The position numbers and the translations under genes are program-made. Under the pieces are notes generated by a model, which saw only the letters and a program-made list of their open reading frames with translations, had not been told where the DNA came from and did not search any database. A stretch of 64,000 nt of DNA from Salinirubellus litoreus (GTDB lineage Archaea > Halobacteriota > Halobacteria > Halobacteriales > Haloarculaceae): contig NZ_CP147841.1 in assembly GCF_037335815.1 (NCBI RefSeq), forward strand, positions 2,728,001-2,792,000, read 5' to 3'. The stretch's first letter is position 1; the number at the start of each line of letters is the position of its first letter. Positions 1 through 11,184 of this stretch are shown piece after piece.

Positions 1-288
1 GGTCCGGACGCTGTAGTCGGCCTCGATGTCGACCCCGTGACACCGGGCGTACAGCGAGAGCCAGGTGTTCATCGCCGCTTCGAGCCGTTCGAACTCGTCT
101 ACCTCGAACCGCACGGGTGGCCCGCCCGTCCGGGCGTCGAGGTAGACCGCGACGGCCTCGCCGAACCCCTCACGGAGGTAGCGCATGGCCTCCTTCTCGG
201 CGGGCGGCTCGGCGGGGGGCGAGAACGCCTCGCGGTCCCGCTCGGCCCGCCGGTGGAGCTCCGCGATGCGGTCAGCGTAGCGGCTCAC
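1..288 (-). CDS. hypothetical protein, 3' end cut by window edge
   Basis: Open frame of 96 codons running off the left edge. It lies in the same frame as fixC, after the fixC stop at 298-300, so the first possible start is the GTG at 286-288, only 9 bases downstream. A GGGGAGG stretch touches this GTG. The visible part is helical and charged, with Arg/Glu-rich ends and no membrane segment or signal. Its position as last visible gene of the fixA-fixB-fixC string suggests co-transcription. I do not recognise the family and assign no function. Confidence 0.65.
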   Translation of the reverse strand, partial: MSRYADRIAELHRRAERDREAFSPPAEPPAEKEAMRYLREGFGEAVAVYLDARTGGPPVRFEVDEFERLEAAMNTWLSLYARCHGVDIEADYSVRT

Positions 289-297
289 CTCCCCGCC

Positions 298-1965
298 TCA
301 CCCCTCCCTGTACTCGACGCCCTTCCCGCCGCTGGGGTGTGTCCACTTCGTGTCCGCGACGACGGCGCAGGTCCCGCACTCGATGCAGGGCTGGGTGTCG
401 AGGCTGACGACGCGCTCCTCGTGGCCGTTCGTCTTGACCGTCTCCGGGCGGTAACAGCCCCCGCCGTAGTCCATCGAACTCACCGGGCAGGCGGTGACGG
501 CGTCGCCGCTGGCCTCCCAGGAACGGTCCTGGAGTTCGATGTGGGGCTCGCCCACGTCGTAGGTCAGGTCACCGATGCGGTCGCCGAGGCTCGGCGGCTC
601 GACGTCGTTCTCGTGGGTGATCCGTTCGCCGAGCTCCTCCGCGAGGACCGTCGGCAGGGTGACGTACGCCGAACTCGTGTCCGGGAGGACGCTCATCATG
701 AGCGGCGAGTTGTAGAGCCGCTCGACGGTCGAGGAGAGCCTGCGCATCCCCATCCGACCGACCGCGGAGGACGCCACGGTGTCGACGAGGTTCGTCACCC
801 GGTCGTTCTCGGCGGCGGCCCGCGAGGCGCGGTAGAGCGAGGGCCGGAGCTTGGCCATCACGCCCTCGTCTTCGAGCTTCCGCTGGTAGAGCTCGCCGGC
901 ACTGTGAGGCCGTCCCCGGCCCTTGGTGGTGATGAACGCCTCCGCGGCGAGCGCCCCCGCGGTCACGGCGTGGTTCATCCCCTTGATGATGGGCCCCTGG
1001 GCCTGCATCTGGCCCGCGGCGTCGCCCACGAGGACGAGCCGGTCGCGGTAGGGCGATCGGTGAGCCACCTTCTTCGAGTCGGGGACGAGCTTCGCCGAGT
1101 ACTCCAGTTCGACGTAGTCGTCGTCGAGCCACTGACCTAACAGGGGATGGGTCAGCAGCGCGTCGAGCAGGTTCGAGACCTCCGCGCGCTCCTCGACGAT
1201 GCTGTCGAGGTGGAAGACGTTCCCGATCGAGAGCGTGTCCTCGTTCGTGTAGAGGAACCCGCCCCCGCGAACGCCCTGGTAGAGGTCGCCCGAGAAGAGG
1301 TGGGCCTCGCCCTCGTCTGGGGCGATGTCGAACCGCTCCTCGATGGCGTCGGCGGGCATGTCGACGACCGCCTTGACGCCCTGGAACCACTCCTCGGGGT
1401 CCTCCCAGTCCATGAGACCGGCGTCGCGTGCGAGTTCGGAGTTCACCCCGTCGGCGGCGACGATCAGGTCCGCCGTGATCGGGTCGATCTCGTCGCAGGT
1501 CACCCCGACGATCTCGCCCCGCTCGCGCAGGAGACCGTTGACACGGACGTCCGTCAGGAGGCCGCCGCCCGACTCGCGTGCCCGTTCGTGAACCTGCTCT
1601 GCGAGCCAGGAGTCCATCTTCCGGCGGAGTACCGCGTCGGCCCACTCCGTGTCGTGGTGGTGCAGGTCGGAGATGTCGACCGTCTTCACCTTGTCCCCCG
1701 CGACGTTGTGGATGTAGTTGGCCGTGACCGGTCGCTCCGTGGCCTCCTCGCGGAAGTCGGGGAACAGGTCGTCGATCGTGTACGGCGAGGACTCCTCGGC
1801 GTAGATCACGCCCCCCGAGACGTTCTTCGAGCCGGCGTCGACGCCGCGTTCGAGCACGAGCGTCTCGATACCGGAGTCGGCCAGCCGGGCCGCCGCCGCG
1901 GCACCGCCCGGCCCGGCCCCGACGACGATCGCCTCGTAGTGCTCGTACTCGTCGAGTTCAGTCAT
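298..1965 (-). CDS. fixC: FixC-type ETF:quinone oxidoreductase with fused FixX-like iron-sulfur tail
   Basis: A 555-residue flavoprotein that should take electrons from the ETF encoded just upstream and pass them to membrane quinone. An N-terminal GxGxxG dinucleotide-binding motif (GAGPGG, about residues 16-21) binds FAD, and a second FAD motif (VLVGDAAG) lies mid-protein. The C-terminal 60 residues carry one Cys followed by the CIECGTC cluster, four cysteines placed as in the 4Fe-4S domain of ETF-quinone oxidoreductase or separate FixX proteins, so FixC and FixX appear fused. The start overlaps the fixB stop by 8 bases (ATGACTGA), which indicates translational coupling. No membrane helix is evident, so attachment would be peripheral. 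Family is clear; the exact electron donor is inferred from context. Confidence 0.93.
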   Translation of the reverse strand: MTELDEYEHYEAIVVGAGPGGAAAAARLADSGIETLVLERGVDAGSKNVSGGVIYAEESSPYTIDDLFPDFREEATERPVTANYIHNVAGDKVKTVDISDLHHHDTEWADAVLRRKMDSWLAEQVHERARESGGGLLTDVRVNGLLRERGEIVGVTCDEIDPITADLIVAADGVNSELARDAGLMDWEDPEEWFQGVKAVVDMPADAIEERFDIAPDEGEAHLFSGDLYQGVRGGGFLYTNEDTLSIGNVFHLDSIVEERAEVSNLLDALLTHPLLGQWLDDDYVELEYSAKLVPDSKKVAHRSPYRDRLVLVGDAAGQMQAQGPIIKGMNHAVTAGALAAEAFITTKGRGRPHSAGELYQRKLEDEGVMAKLRPSLYRASRAAAENDRVTNLVDTVASSAVGRMGMRRLSSTVERLYNSPLMMSVLPDTSSAYVTLPTVLAEELGERITHENDVEPPSLGDRIGDLTYDVGEPHIELQDRSWEASGDAVTACPVSSMDYGGGCYRPETVKTNGHEERVVSLDTQPCIECGTCAVVADTKWTHPSGGKGVEYREG

Positions 1966-3631
1966 CGGCTCGACCCCCGTCGGCCAGGGCGGCGACGTCC
2001 AGTTCCCCGCTCTCGACCGCCCGCGTCAACTCGGGGAGCACCTCGAAGAGGTCGCCCTCGATGAAGTAGTCCGAGAACCCCACGATGTCGGCGTCCGGGT
2101 TCGTGTTGATCGAGATGATGAGGTCCGACTCGTCCATCCCGACCTTGTGCTGGACCGCACCGGAGATGCCGACGGCGATGTAGACGTCGGGCTCGACGAC
2201 CTGCCCGGACTCGCCGATCTGGCGCTCCTCGGCGACGTACCCCTCGACGTGGCCGTCGAACTCGTAGGAGGCGGTGATCACCCCACGCGAGAGTCCGAGG
2301 TCGGCCTCGTCGAACGCGTCGACGAGGTCGAGGCCGAGTTCGATCCCCCTCGTCGGGTCGTCGCCGATGCCGCGGCCGAGCGCGACGACCACGTCGTTAC
2401 CCGAGAGGTCGACGCCGCCGTCGAGCTGATCGAACTCGGTGACCTCGACGCCGAACCACTCGTCGTCCATGGGCATCTCGTGTTCGACCACCTCGCCCTC
2501 GCGCTCGGGGTCGGGATCGGGGAGTTCGAAGCTCCCGGGGATGACCGAGGCACCCTGCGGGTGGAACTCCCGGTCGGGCTTGTCGAGACAGAGGATGGTC
2601 GAGTACTCGAACCCGGAGAAGTCCGGGCGTTTCATGTGGAGGACGCGCTCGAACGTCCTGTTCGTCCCCGGCTGACCCGTCTTCGCGGGGTTCGAGATCA
2701 CGGCGCTGGTGATGTACAGGTCCGAACAGTCCGAGGCCAGCCCGGAGTCGAGTTCGGCCTGGACCAGCGCCGAGAGGTCTCGCCCGTTGTTCGTCGCCGG
2801 GAACACCGTGTAGCGGGGCTCGTCGTAGTCGCGCCACTCTTCTTCCTCGCGGTCCTCGCGTCCGTAGGGGTGGCCCGGACCGCGGGCGGCATCACAGAAG
2901 ATCTCCGTGAACGGCTTGTGCCGGAAGCGGTCGAGCCGGTCGTCCTCGACGTACACCGCGACGTCGGCCCCGTACTCGATGGTCTGCTCGGCCAGCCGCT
3001 CGGCGTCGTCGTCCATGACGACTGCGACGACCCTCTCGTCGGCGTCGTACTCCTCGTTGTACTCGTCCATCAGCTCGCGGGCCTTCCCGAGCATCTCGAA
3101 GGAGACGTCGATGAGCTCGCCCTGCTGGACCTCACAGTAGACCCACATGTCTCGGTAGGTCCCGTCCTCGAGCGCGCGGACGTGCTGTTTGTCCGCGGTC
3201 GGGTGGTCGAGGTCGGGGTGGCGCTCCTCGGGGGTCTGGGCCTCCTCCTCTTCGCCCGCCGCATCCTCGTCCTCGTCGCTCCCCTGGACGGAGTCGATGC
3301 GCTGGCGGATGAGCCGCTTGACGCTGTCGCGGTCCTCGCCCCCCTCCTCCTGTTCGAGCAGGTCCTCGAGCTCCCCGATCTCGTCGATCGAGCGGACGGC
3401 GTTGCCGACGTCGGCGACGCTCATCCCGGCGAGTTCGACGCCGCCCTCGTCGTCGGCCTCCTCGTCCTCGGAGAACTTCTCGATGCGGCTCTCGATGAGG
3501 GCGATGGCCCCCTGGCGGTTCTCGCCGCGGTGTTCCCTCTGGAGTATATCCTCGAGTTCGGAGACGTCCTCGATGTCTTTCAGCTCCGGTCCGAGCTCCT
3601 GAATCGTGTAATCGTTCGGGTCTAGAGTCAT
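1958..3631 (-). CDS. fixB: electron transfer flavoprotein alpha subunit with long N-terminal extension
   Basis: 557 residues, far longer than the usual ~320 of EtfA. The C-terminal part is canonical: the nucleotide-binding half from about residue 160, then the FAD domain with GVITASYEFDGHV-like and ISGAVQHKVGM segments. The first ~150 residues are an acidic extension containing two copies of a helical module (about residues 15-55 and 70-115; see findings) followed by a Glu-rich linker. It forms the ETF heterodimer with FixA and feeds FixC. It follows fixA by 3 bases and overlaps fixC. The extension is not needed for electron transfer in ordinary ETFs and its role here is unknown. Confidence 0.93.
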   Translation of the reverse strand: MTLDPNDYTIQELGPELKDIEDVSELEDILQREHRGENRQGAIALIESRIEKFSEDEEADDEGGVELAGMSVADVGNAVRSIDEIGELEDLLEQEEGGEDRDSVKRLIRQRIDSVQGSDEDEDAAGEEEEAQTPEERHPDLDHPTADKQHVRALEDGTYRDMWVYCEVQQGELIDVSFEMLGKARELMDEYNEEYDADERVVAVVMDDDAERLAEQTIEYGADVAVYVEDDRLDRFRHKPFTEIFCDAARGPGHPYGREDREEEEWRDYDEPRYTVFPATNNGRDLSALVQAELDSGLASDCSDLYITSAVISNPAKTGQPGTNRTFERVLHMKRPDFSGFEYSTILCLDKPDREFHPQGASVIPGSFELPDPDPEREGEVVEHEMPMDDEWFGVEVTEFDQLDGGVDLSGNDVVVALGRGIGDDPTRGIELGLDLVDAFDEADLGLSRGVITASYEFDGHVEGYVAEERQIGESGQVVEPDVYIAVGISGAVQHKVGMDESDLIISINTNPDADIVGFSDYFIEGDLFEVLPELTRAVESGELDVAALADGGRADD

Positions 3632-3634
3632 ACG

Positions 3635-4486
3635 TTAGTCGGCGGCGTAGGGGGTGAGTTCCTCGAGCACGTCGTTCATACCGTCCGTGTCCTCGGGCGT
3701 GAGCATCGTCGCCTCGCGCTCGGAGGGGGCCTTCGGGATCGGGTCGACCGACTCGACGATCGTCGGCGAGCCGTCCAGCCCCACGAAGTCGGGATCGAGG
3801 TTCAGATCGACGTGGTCCCACGTCGTGAGGTGGTCCTCGTAGTTCTCGGCCCGCTCGCGTGCCTCGGCGCGGAGGTCCTTGTGGCGGAGTCGGTTGCCCG
3901 CCGTCCGGTAGGAGGGCTCGAACTCGGGGTCGGCGACGACGAACGCAGGGAGGTCGGTCTCGACCGTCTCGACCTCCTCGACGTCGCCCTCGACGAGCCG
4001 CTTCGCGCGGAGGGTCCCCGCCTCCTCGTCGATGTCCATGGCGATGACGTGGGTGACCATCGGCATATCGAGACACCAGCAGGCCTGCGGGCCGGTGTGG
4101 CCGGTCTCCCCGTCCGCGGTTTTGAAGCCGGCGAACACGAGGTCCGGCCGCTCCTCGAACTGGGAGAGCCCCGAGGACAGGGTGATGGCGGTCGCCCACG
4201 TATCCGCCGCCGCGAACTCGCGGTCCGAGAGGATGTAGAGGTCGTCGGCGTACACCGACTCCATCGCCTCCTGGAGGACCTCCTTGTAGCCCGGCGGGCC
4301 CATGCTCATCACGCTCATCCGCCCGCCGTGACGGACCTTGGTCTGGAGGGCCGCCCGGAGGGCGTGCCTGTCGTTCGGGTTCATCACCGTCGGGGTCTCC
4401 CCGCGCTTCAGGTGCCCGTCCTCGTCGAAGGAGACCTGCCCCTCGCGGAAGTCGGGAACACCTTTGGTTAGTACCACTGTGTGCAT
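3635..4486 (-). CDS. fixA: electron transfer flavoprotein beta subunit
   Basis: 283 residues, the usual size for EtfB/FixA. It starts MHTVVLTKGVPD, contains the NPNDRHALRAAL segment and the long adenine-nucleotide loop typical of EtfB, and ends with the subunit-contacting arm. It pairs with FixB, encoded 3 bases downstream, to form a soluble cytoplasmic ETF. First gene of the fixA-fixB-fixC operon. An AT-rich stretch on the minus strand at about 4520-4540 is the likely promoter, which would give a short leader. A fixAB-type pair suggests use with acyl-CoA or other dehydrogenases, or in a bifurcating complex; this window cannot decide. Confidence 0.93.
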   Translation of the reverse strand: MHTVVLTKGVPDFREGQVSFDEDGHLKRGETPTVMNPNDRHALRAALQTKVRHGGRMSVMSMGPPGYKEVLQEAMESVYADDLYILSDREFAAADTWATAITLSSGLSQFEERPDLVFAGFKTADGETGHTGPQACWCLDMPMVTHVIAMDIDEEAGTLRAKRLVEGDVEEVETVETDLPAFVVADPEFEPSYRTAGNRLRHKDLRAEARERAENYEDHLTTWDHVDLNLDPDFVGLDGSPTIVESVDPIPKAPSEREATMLTPEDTDGMNDVLEELTPYAAD

Positions 4487-4675
4487 TGATGCCGTCTACC
4501 ACTTCTCCGGACCTCATGCGTAATAGGTCTTAGTATTGTAGTGTGTCAACCCGGAGCGACAAACCGCGGGACGCCGCCCCGACGCGCCGGGGCTCACCGG
4601 GCACCGGCGCTGACCGGGCGCTATCCGGCGGGAACGGTTACCGAGGATCCGATCGTTCGGATGTGAGCGCGCCGA

Positions 4676-5005
4676 TCAGGTCCGATCCGAGCGGCCGGGA
4701 TCGACGTCGATGGCGTCGACCGGGCAGACGTCGACACAGAGCATACAGTCGATACACTGGGGCTCGTTGGCGGGATCGGCCTTGATCTCGCTCTCGGGGT
4801 GGCCCGGCGAGTCGACCCACTCGAACACGTCGACGGGACAGTCCTCGAGACAGGCACCGTCGGCGATGCAGATGTCGAAGTCGACGGCGACGTGGGTCCC
4901 GTGGATGCCGAGCTGCTCGGGCTCGTCGACCGGCCCCCATACCTTGTGCCCGTTGTGCTCGTCCACCTGCTCCCGGTTCTGCTCGAACTGTGGGTCAATG
5001 GCCAT
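4676..5005 (-). CDS. zfx: zinc-containing 7Fe ferredoxin (Sulfolobus type)
   Basis: 109-residue dicluster ferredoxin. The first cluster motif has three cysteines (C46, C52, C56 with CIADGAC) as in 3Fe-4S sites; the second (C84, C87, C90, C94) is a classic 4Fe-4S site. The N-terminal extension carries EHNGH (His17, His20) and GIHGT (His35), and Asp77 lies in KADPANE. These match the three histidines and one aspartate that hold the isolated zinc in Sulfolobus ferredoxin. It is a cytoplasmic electron carrier. Encoded upstream of fixA on the same strand with its own TATA box, so it may serve the ETF system or oxoacid oxidoreductases elsewhere. Confidence 0.9.
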   Translation of the reverse strand: MAIDPQFEQNREQVDEHNGHKVWGPVDEPEQLGIHGTHVAVDFDICIADGACLEDCPVDVFEWVDSPGHPESEIKADPANEPQCIDCMLCVDVCPVDAIDVDPGRSDRT

Positions 5006-5027
5006 GAGCTACGTTCACGAACTCCGC

Positions 5028-5040
5028 ACTTATAATTGGC
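5028..5040 (-). promoter_or_regulatory. TATA box of the ferredoxin gene
   Basis: Minus-strand CCAATTATA (5031-5039) is centred 28 nt before the ferredoxin ATG, which predicts a leaderless transcript. Confidence 0.65.
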
Positions 5041-5187
5041 GTCGAATCCGTTCGCCGTATCCGACCTCGCGTCGGCCTGCCGTCCACGACCCCCGTCTCC
5101 GAGTGGTTCCCGGTGGCTACTGGTCACGGGGTGCCGACGCCGTCGCCGACGGGGGTTCATAGGTGAGATACGTTTGTTGGGCTGCAG

Positions 5188-5197
5188 CGAAAATACG
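5188..5197 (+). promoter_or_regulatory. BRE/TATA element of katG, followed by Shine-Dalgarno
   Basis: CGAAAATACG looks like a BRE joined to an A/T core. It predicts transcription starting near 5218 and a leader of about 25 nt. That leader carries GAGGT at 5228-5232, 12 nt before the katG ATG, so katG is one of the few genes here that seems to use a ribosome binding site. Confidence 0.5.
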
Positions 5198-5244
5198 TTC
5201 CCGGTTAGTAAACCTTAACACGGCAAAGAGGTAATCTACCGACC

Positions 5245-7401
<2,157 letters not shown>

Positions 7402-7456
7402 GAACGCGTCCCTGTCTTCTCCGTCTTCTCGTTTCCCCGATCCGACTCCGGTCGCG

Positions 7457-9382
7457 TCACTCCCCGGTATCGGATTCGGATTCGAGTTCTTCGGTCCGGG
7501 CCTTCGCGTCGGTCTCGCGGACCCGGACCCCCTTGCCGGCGAGGTGTCGCATCCGCTGTCGGGCGAAGTCCTCCTCGCGACTCCCGCGCGTCGCCAGCAC
7601 GTACATCCGTGCCCGGCCCACGGGGCGCATGGTCCGACCGGCCCGCTGTGCGCCCTGCCGGCGCGAGCCGCCGAGCCCGGAGGCGGCGATGGCGAGTTCG
7701 GCGTTCGGCAGGTCGATCCCCTCGTCGCCGACCCGCGAGACCACCAGCACGTCCCGGGGACCCTGCCGGAACTCGCGGAACAGCTGGCGACGGCGGGCGT
7801 GTGGCGTCTCGCCGCTGACGAACGGCACGCCGAGCGTCTCGGCCAGCCGGTCGCCCTGCTCGATGAACTCGACGAACACCAGCGCCTTCTCGCCGGGATG
7901 GGCCCGAAGGATCTCCCGTACCTCGTCCGCCTTCGCCGGATTCATCGCCGCGAGCTGGCGCTTCTCGTGGCCCTCGGCGCTCCCGTACTCGTTTCTGTGC
8001 ATCTCGGAACCCCACGGGACGAGCCGGATCTCCACCTCCGGCTCGGCGACGTAGCCCGCGTCGAACAGCGCCTCCCAGTCCGTGCCGATGGGCGGCCCGA
8101 TGAGCGTGAATATCTCCCGCTCCTTGTCGTCCTCCCGAACTGGCGTCGAACTGAGCCCGAGCCGGTGTTTGGTCTGGAGGTCCGCGCTCCGCCGGTGGAT
8201 CGGGCTCGGGATGTGGTGGACCTCGTCGTAGACGACGAGCCCCCACCGGCGTTCGTCGAACAGCATCCGGTGGCGGTCCATCCCGGCGGTCTGGTAGGTG
8301 GCGACCGTCACCGGCCGGATGTTCTTCTCGCCGCCGTGGTAGAGGCCGATCTGCTCCGGCGTGAGGCTGGTGCGTGCGAGCATCTCCTCGCGCCACTGCT
8401 CGGCGAGCTCGCGCGAGGGGACGAGCACCAGCGTCTCGCCGCCGATGGCGGCCATCACGCCGAGCGCCGCGATCGTCTTGCCCGACCCCGGCGGGCCCAC
8501 CAGGACGCCCGACATCGCCTCGACGAACCGGCTCACCCAGTCGTTCTGGTACGGCCGGAGATCCAGTTCGAGGTCGACCTCGAGGGCGTCGCCCTCGTCG
8601 AGGTTCCGGTCGTCCTGGACGGGGTAGCCCGCCTCGTAGAGGGTGCGCTTGAGCTCCGCCGTCCTCGATTCGGCGACCCACGCCTCCGTGTCGGAGATCC
8701 GGGCGCGGAGGACGCCCGCGTCGAGCTTGGGCTCGGCGACGTTCCCCATGAGGTCGGCGCTCTGGGCCTCGAGGACGACGTACCCCTCGTCGTGGCTGTA
8801 GAGCCGGAACTTCCGGGCCCGCTCCCACTGGTCGCGGACCCACCCCTCCAGGTCGTCGTACCGGCCGCCGAGCGCCTGGCGCATCGTCCGTTCGAGCCCC
8901 TCGAACGTCTCGTGCGGCGCCCCCCAGACGTCGGCCTCGCGGACGCGGTAGAGGTAGCCCTCCTCGCGATTCGTATCGACGAGGTGGGCGAACTGGGAGA
9001 GCTGGGCGCGGGTGAACTGGGACGGGCGATCGACGACGGCCTCCCGGCGGCGCGGGAACACCACGACGCGCTCTCGGTCCTGCGTCTCCTTCCAGTCGGC
9101 CGGGTACCAGACCACGGGATCGGTCTCGACGTCGAGCGACTCGACGCGCCCCTCCTCGGCGAGTTCCGAGAGCGCGGCGTGGGCCTCGGCCTGCGTGCAG
9201 CCGAGCGCCGCCGCGACCGCCGTCGCCGTCACCAGCGGCCGTGACTGCCCCTCGAGTACGTCGTAGAACTCGTCGATGGCGAGAGTCGGGTCCTCCGCGT
9301 TCCCGGACTCGGCTCGGCCCCCGCCGGTCGCCCCGTCTGTGCGGTCGCCCCCGGCCCCCGAAGACTCGTCTGCGTTCGTCAC
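7457..9382 (-). CDS. rad25: XPB/Rad25-like DNA repair helicase
   Basis: 641 residues. Walker A GPPGSGKT lies near residue 295, the XPB-type DEVHH box near 385, then a C-terminal helicase half with SRVGDEGIDLPNA and QRAGRTMRP (motif VI). A long N-terminal region holds a winged-helix-like segment followed by a damage-recognition-like domain. Archaeal XPB homologues are 3'-5' helicases thought to act in DNA repair with nucleases such as Bax1; no bax1 gene is seen here. The start is the GTG at 9380-9382, supported by a CCTTTTGTCC TATA-like box centred 28 nt upstream. Confidence 0.88.
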   Translation of the reverse strand: MTNADESSGAGGDRTDGATGGGRAESGNAEDPTLAIDEFYDVLEGQSRPLVTATAVAAALGCTQAEAHAALSELAEEGRVESLDVETDPVVWYPADWKETQDRERVVVFPRRREAVVDRPSQFTRAQLSQFAHLVDTNREEGYLYRVREADVWGAPHETFEGLERTMRQALGGRYDDLEGWVRDQWERARKFRLYSHDEGYVVLEAQSADLMGNVAEPKLDAGVLRARISDTEAWVAESRTAELKRTLYEAGYPVQDDRNLDEGDALEVDLELDLRPYQNDWVSRFVEAMSGVLVGPPGSGKTIAALGVMAAIGGETLVLVPSRELAEQWREEMLARTSLTPEQIGLYHGGEKNIRPVTVATYQTAGMDRHRMLFDERRWGLVVYDEVHHIPSPIHRRSADLQTKHRLGLSSTPVREDDKEREIFTLIGPPIGTDWEALFDAGYVAEPEVEIRLVPWGSEMHRNEYGSAEGHEKRQLAAMNPAKADEVREILRAHPGEKALVFVEFIEQGDRLAETLGVPFVSGETPHARRRQLFREFRQGPRDVLVVSRVGDEGIDLPNAELAIAASGLGGSRRQGAQRAGRTMRPVGRARMYVLATRGSREEDFARQRMRHLAGKGVRVRETDAKARTEELESESDTGE

Positions 9383-9442
9383 TGTCCCGGTGTAGGCGGG
9401 CGACGGACAAAAGGTGCGTGAGTCCGGGCCGCGGGCGTTCGG

Positions 9443-9685
9443 TCAGTCCCGCCGACGGTCGAGCGGCGATCCGTCGGCGGACGGGGGCTCCTCGTCGGCT
9501 CCCTCGTCTCCGAGCGCCTCGGCGAGACGGGCCTCCGGGGTGCCCTCCCGTGCGGCGAGGAGCAAGCGCGCGACGAGACCGACGGAGACCAGGAGGACGC
9601 CGACGGCGAACGCCACCTCGACCGCACCCCAGAGGCCCGTGTGGGTCCCGGTGTGGAGGGGAACCAGCGATCCCGCGTCCGTCAT
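9443..9685 (-). CDS. small single-span membrane protein, unknown function
   Basis: 80 residues: a short outside segment, one hydrophobic helix (about residues 18-43), then a charged Glu/Asp-rich cytoplasmic tail ending in DRRRD. I chose the second ATG (9683-9685) because a CGCTTATCAG TATA-like box is centred 28 nt upstream, the leaderless spacing seen across the window. Divergent from the MFS gene. No family recognised; the helix, acidic tail and promoter support it as a real gene. Confidence 0.65.
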   Translation of the reverse strand: MTDAGSLVPLHTGTHTGLWGAVEVAFAVGVLLVSVGLVARLLLAAREGTPEARLAEALGDEGADEEPPSADGSPLDRRRD

Positions 9686-9825
9686 CGCCCACACGTACGG
9701 ACCTGTCGCTGATAAGCGGTCCGAAGGCGAGAGCGTCGACGTTCGCGGTCGAGATCCGCCGCCGAACGAGGAGCGGAACCCCCGGACGGGGACGCGGGGG
9801 GTTTTTGTGCATCCTCACGCTGTCC

Positions 9826-10992
9826 GTGACTGTGCCTCGTAACCGGCGTCCGTGGATCGCACTGCTCGGGTGTTTCTGCATGGGTGCCGGGTTCAACACG
9901 TACCTCATCGCCCCCGCGAGCATCATCCCGCTGTTCGCCGAGTCGTTCGGCATCGACAAGACGGCCGCGGGACTGAGCATCAGCGTCTTCTTCCTGAGCT
10001 GGGGGATCGCCAACCTCCCCGGCGGGCTCGTCATGGACCGCCGCGACAACCGACACCTGGTCCTCGGTGGGACGGTCGTCTTCGTCGCCGCCTGCGTCGC
10101 CACCGCGCTCGCGCCGAACTACACCGTCTTCCTCGCCGCACGCCTGGTCGGCGGCGCCACGGGGGCGTTCCTCTGGACGGCCAACGCCAACGTCGTGAGC
10201 CGCGTCTTCCCGGAGGAACGCCTCGCGCTCGGGACCAGCCTGTTCGTCGCCTCGGGGCCGGTCGGGCAGGCGATCGCGCAGTTCCTCGGGCCGATCCTGG
10301 CGAACGCGGCCGGGTGGCGGACGCTGTTCTTCGTCTACCCGACGCTGGCGATAGTCGGGGTTCCGATCCTCTACTTCGCCGTCCGCGATCCCGTCCGGAG
10401 CGACGAGGCCGTCTCGCTGGCGCAGTTCGGACGGACGTTCCGGAACCCCACGATCCTGGCCGTCTCGCTGGCGTCGGCGTGCTCGTTCGCGCTGTTCCTC
10501 TTCTTCAACTCCTGGATGCCGACGTACGCCACGGAGGAGCTGGGTATCAGCATCGCCGCAGCCGGTAGCGCGGCGGCGCTCGTGCCCTTCGCCGGGATCG
10601 TCGCGCGACCCGGCGGCGGCTGGATCTCCGACCGGATCGAAGCCCGTCGCCGCCCGGTCATCGTGGCCTCGTTCGTCCTCTCGTTGCCCCTCATCGTCGC
10701 GATCTCCGTCGCCACCTCGCCGCTCGCGTTCGCGGCGCTGATGCTGCTCACGGGCGCGAGCATCCAGCTCGCCATCGGCGTCTACTACGTCTACGCGAGC
10801 GAACTCGCCGAGCCCGGGACGCGCGGGACCTGCCTCGCGATGGTCACCTCGATGTCCACGTTCGGGGCGCTCGTCGCGCCGGCCGTCGGCGGCTGGCTCA
10901 TCGGGAACGTCTCCTGGACCGCGGGGTACGCGTTCGCGGTCCTGGTCGGCCTCGCCGGTATCGGCCTCGCGCTCGCGACCCCAGAGTCCTGA
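9826..10992 (+). CDS. MFS transporter
   Basis: About 388 residues with twelve hydrophobic segments in two six-helix halves joined by a loop near residue 190. The helix 2-3 loop reads GGLVMDRRDNR, the signature MFS motif, and a matching GGGWISDRIEARRR lies in the second half. It is an inner-membrane secondary transporter. The substrate is not evident; the closest general resemblance is to nitrate/cyanate or sugar-phosphate type MFS carriers, which is only an impression. The start is GTG at 9826 (a second GTG at 9832 is possible). A longer upstream reading is open but lacks membrane character and codon quality. Confidence 0.88.
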   Translation: MTVPRNRRPWIALLGCFCMGAGFNTYLIAPASIIPLFAESFGIDKTAAGLSISVFFLSWGIANLPGGLVMDRRDNRHLVLGGTVVFVAACVATALAPNYTVFLAARLVGGATGAFLWTANANVVSRVFPEERLALGTSLFVASGPVGQAIAQFLGPILANAAGWRTLFFVYPTLAIVGVPILYFAVRDPVRSDEAVSLAQFGRTFRNPTILAVSLASACSFALFLFFNSWMPTYATEELGISIAAAGSAAALVPFAGIVARPGGGWISDRIEARRRPVIVASFVLSLPLIVAISVATSPLAFAALMLLTGASIQLAIGVYYVYASELAEPGTRGTCLAMVTSMSTFGALVAPAVGGWLIGNVSWTAGYAFAVLVGLAGIGLALATPES

Positions 10993-11184
10993 ACTGACAT
11001 CCTGGACCGCAGTCCCGATCGTGCCGACGTCGCCCGTTCCCCTGGTGGCTCCCCGAACGCGACACTGCGTTTCGCCGTCGTCGTCGATCCCCCGGCTGCG
11101 ATCCCTCTCCACCCCCGGTCTCGGTCGTCGCTGGAGTCTCGACGGAGCCGGAACGTTCAACTGCACCCACCCCCCGGCGTCGGT

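Noticed and set aside
1..300. Read-through fusion of fixC with the next gene in the same frame
   Set aside because: A TGA at 298-300 separates them and a GTG follows closely; no sign of a recoding signal.
37..1140. Long plus-strand open frame opposite fixC
   Set aside because: It is a GC-rich antisense shadow of a clear flavoprotein gene; the Arg/Val/Leu-rich composition fits no protein.
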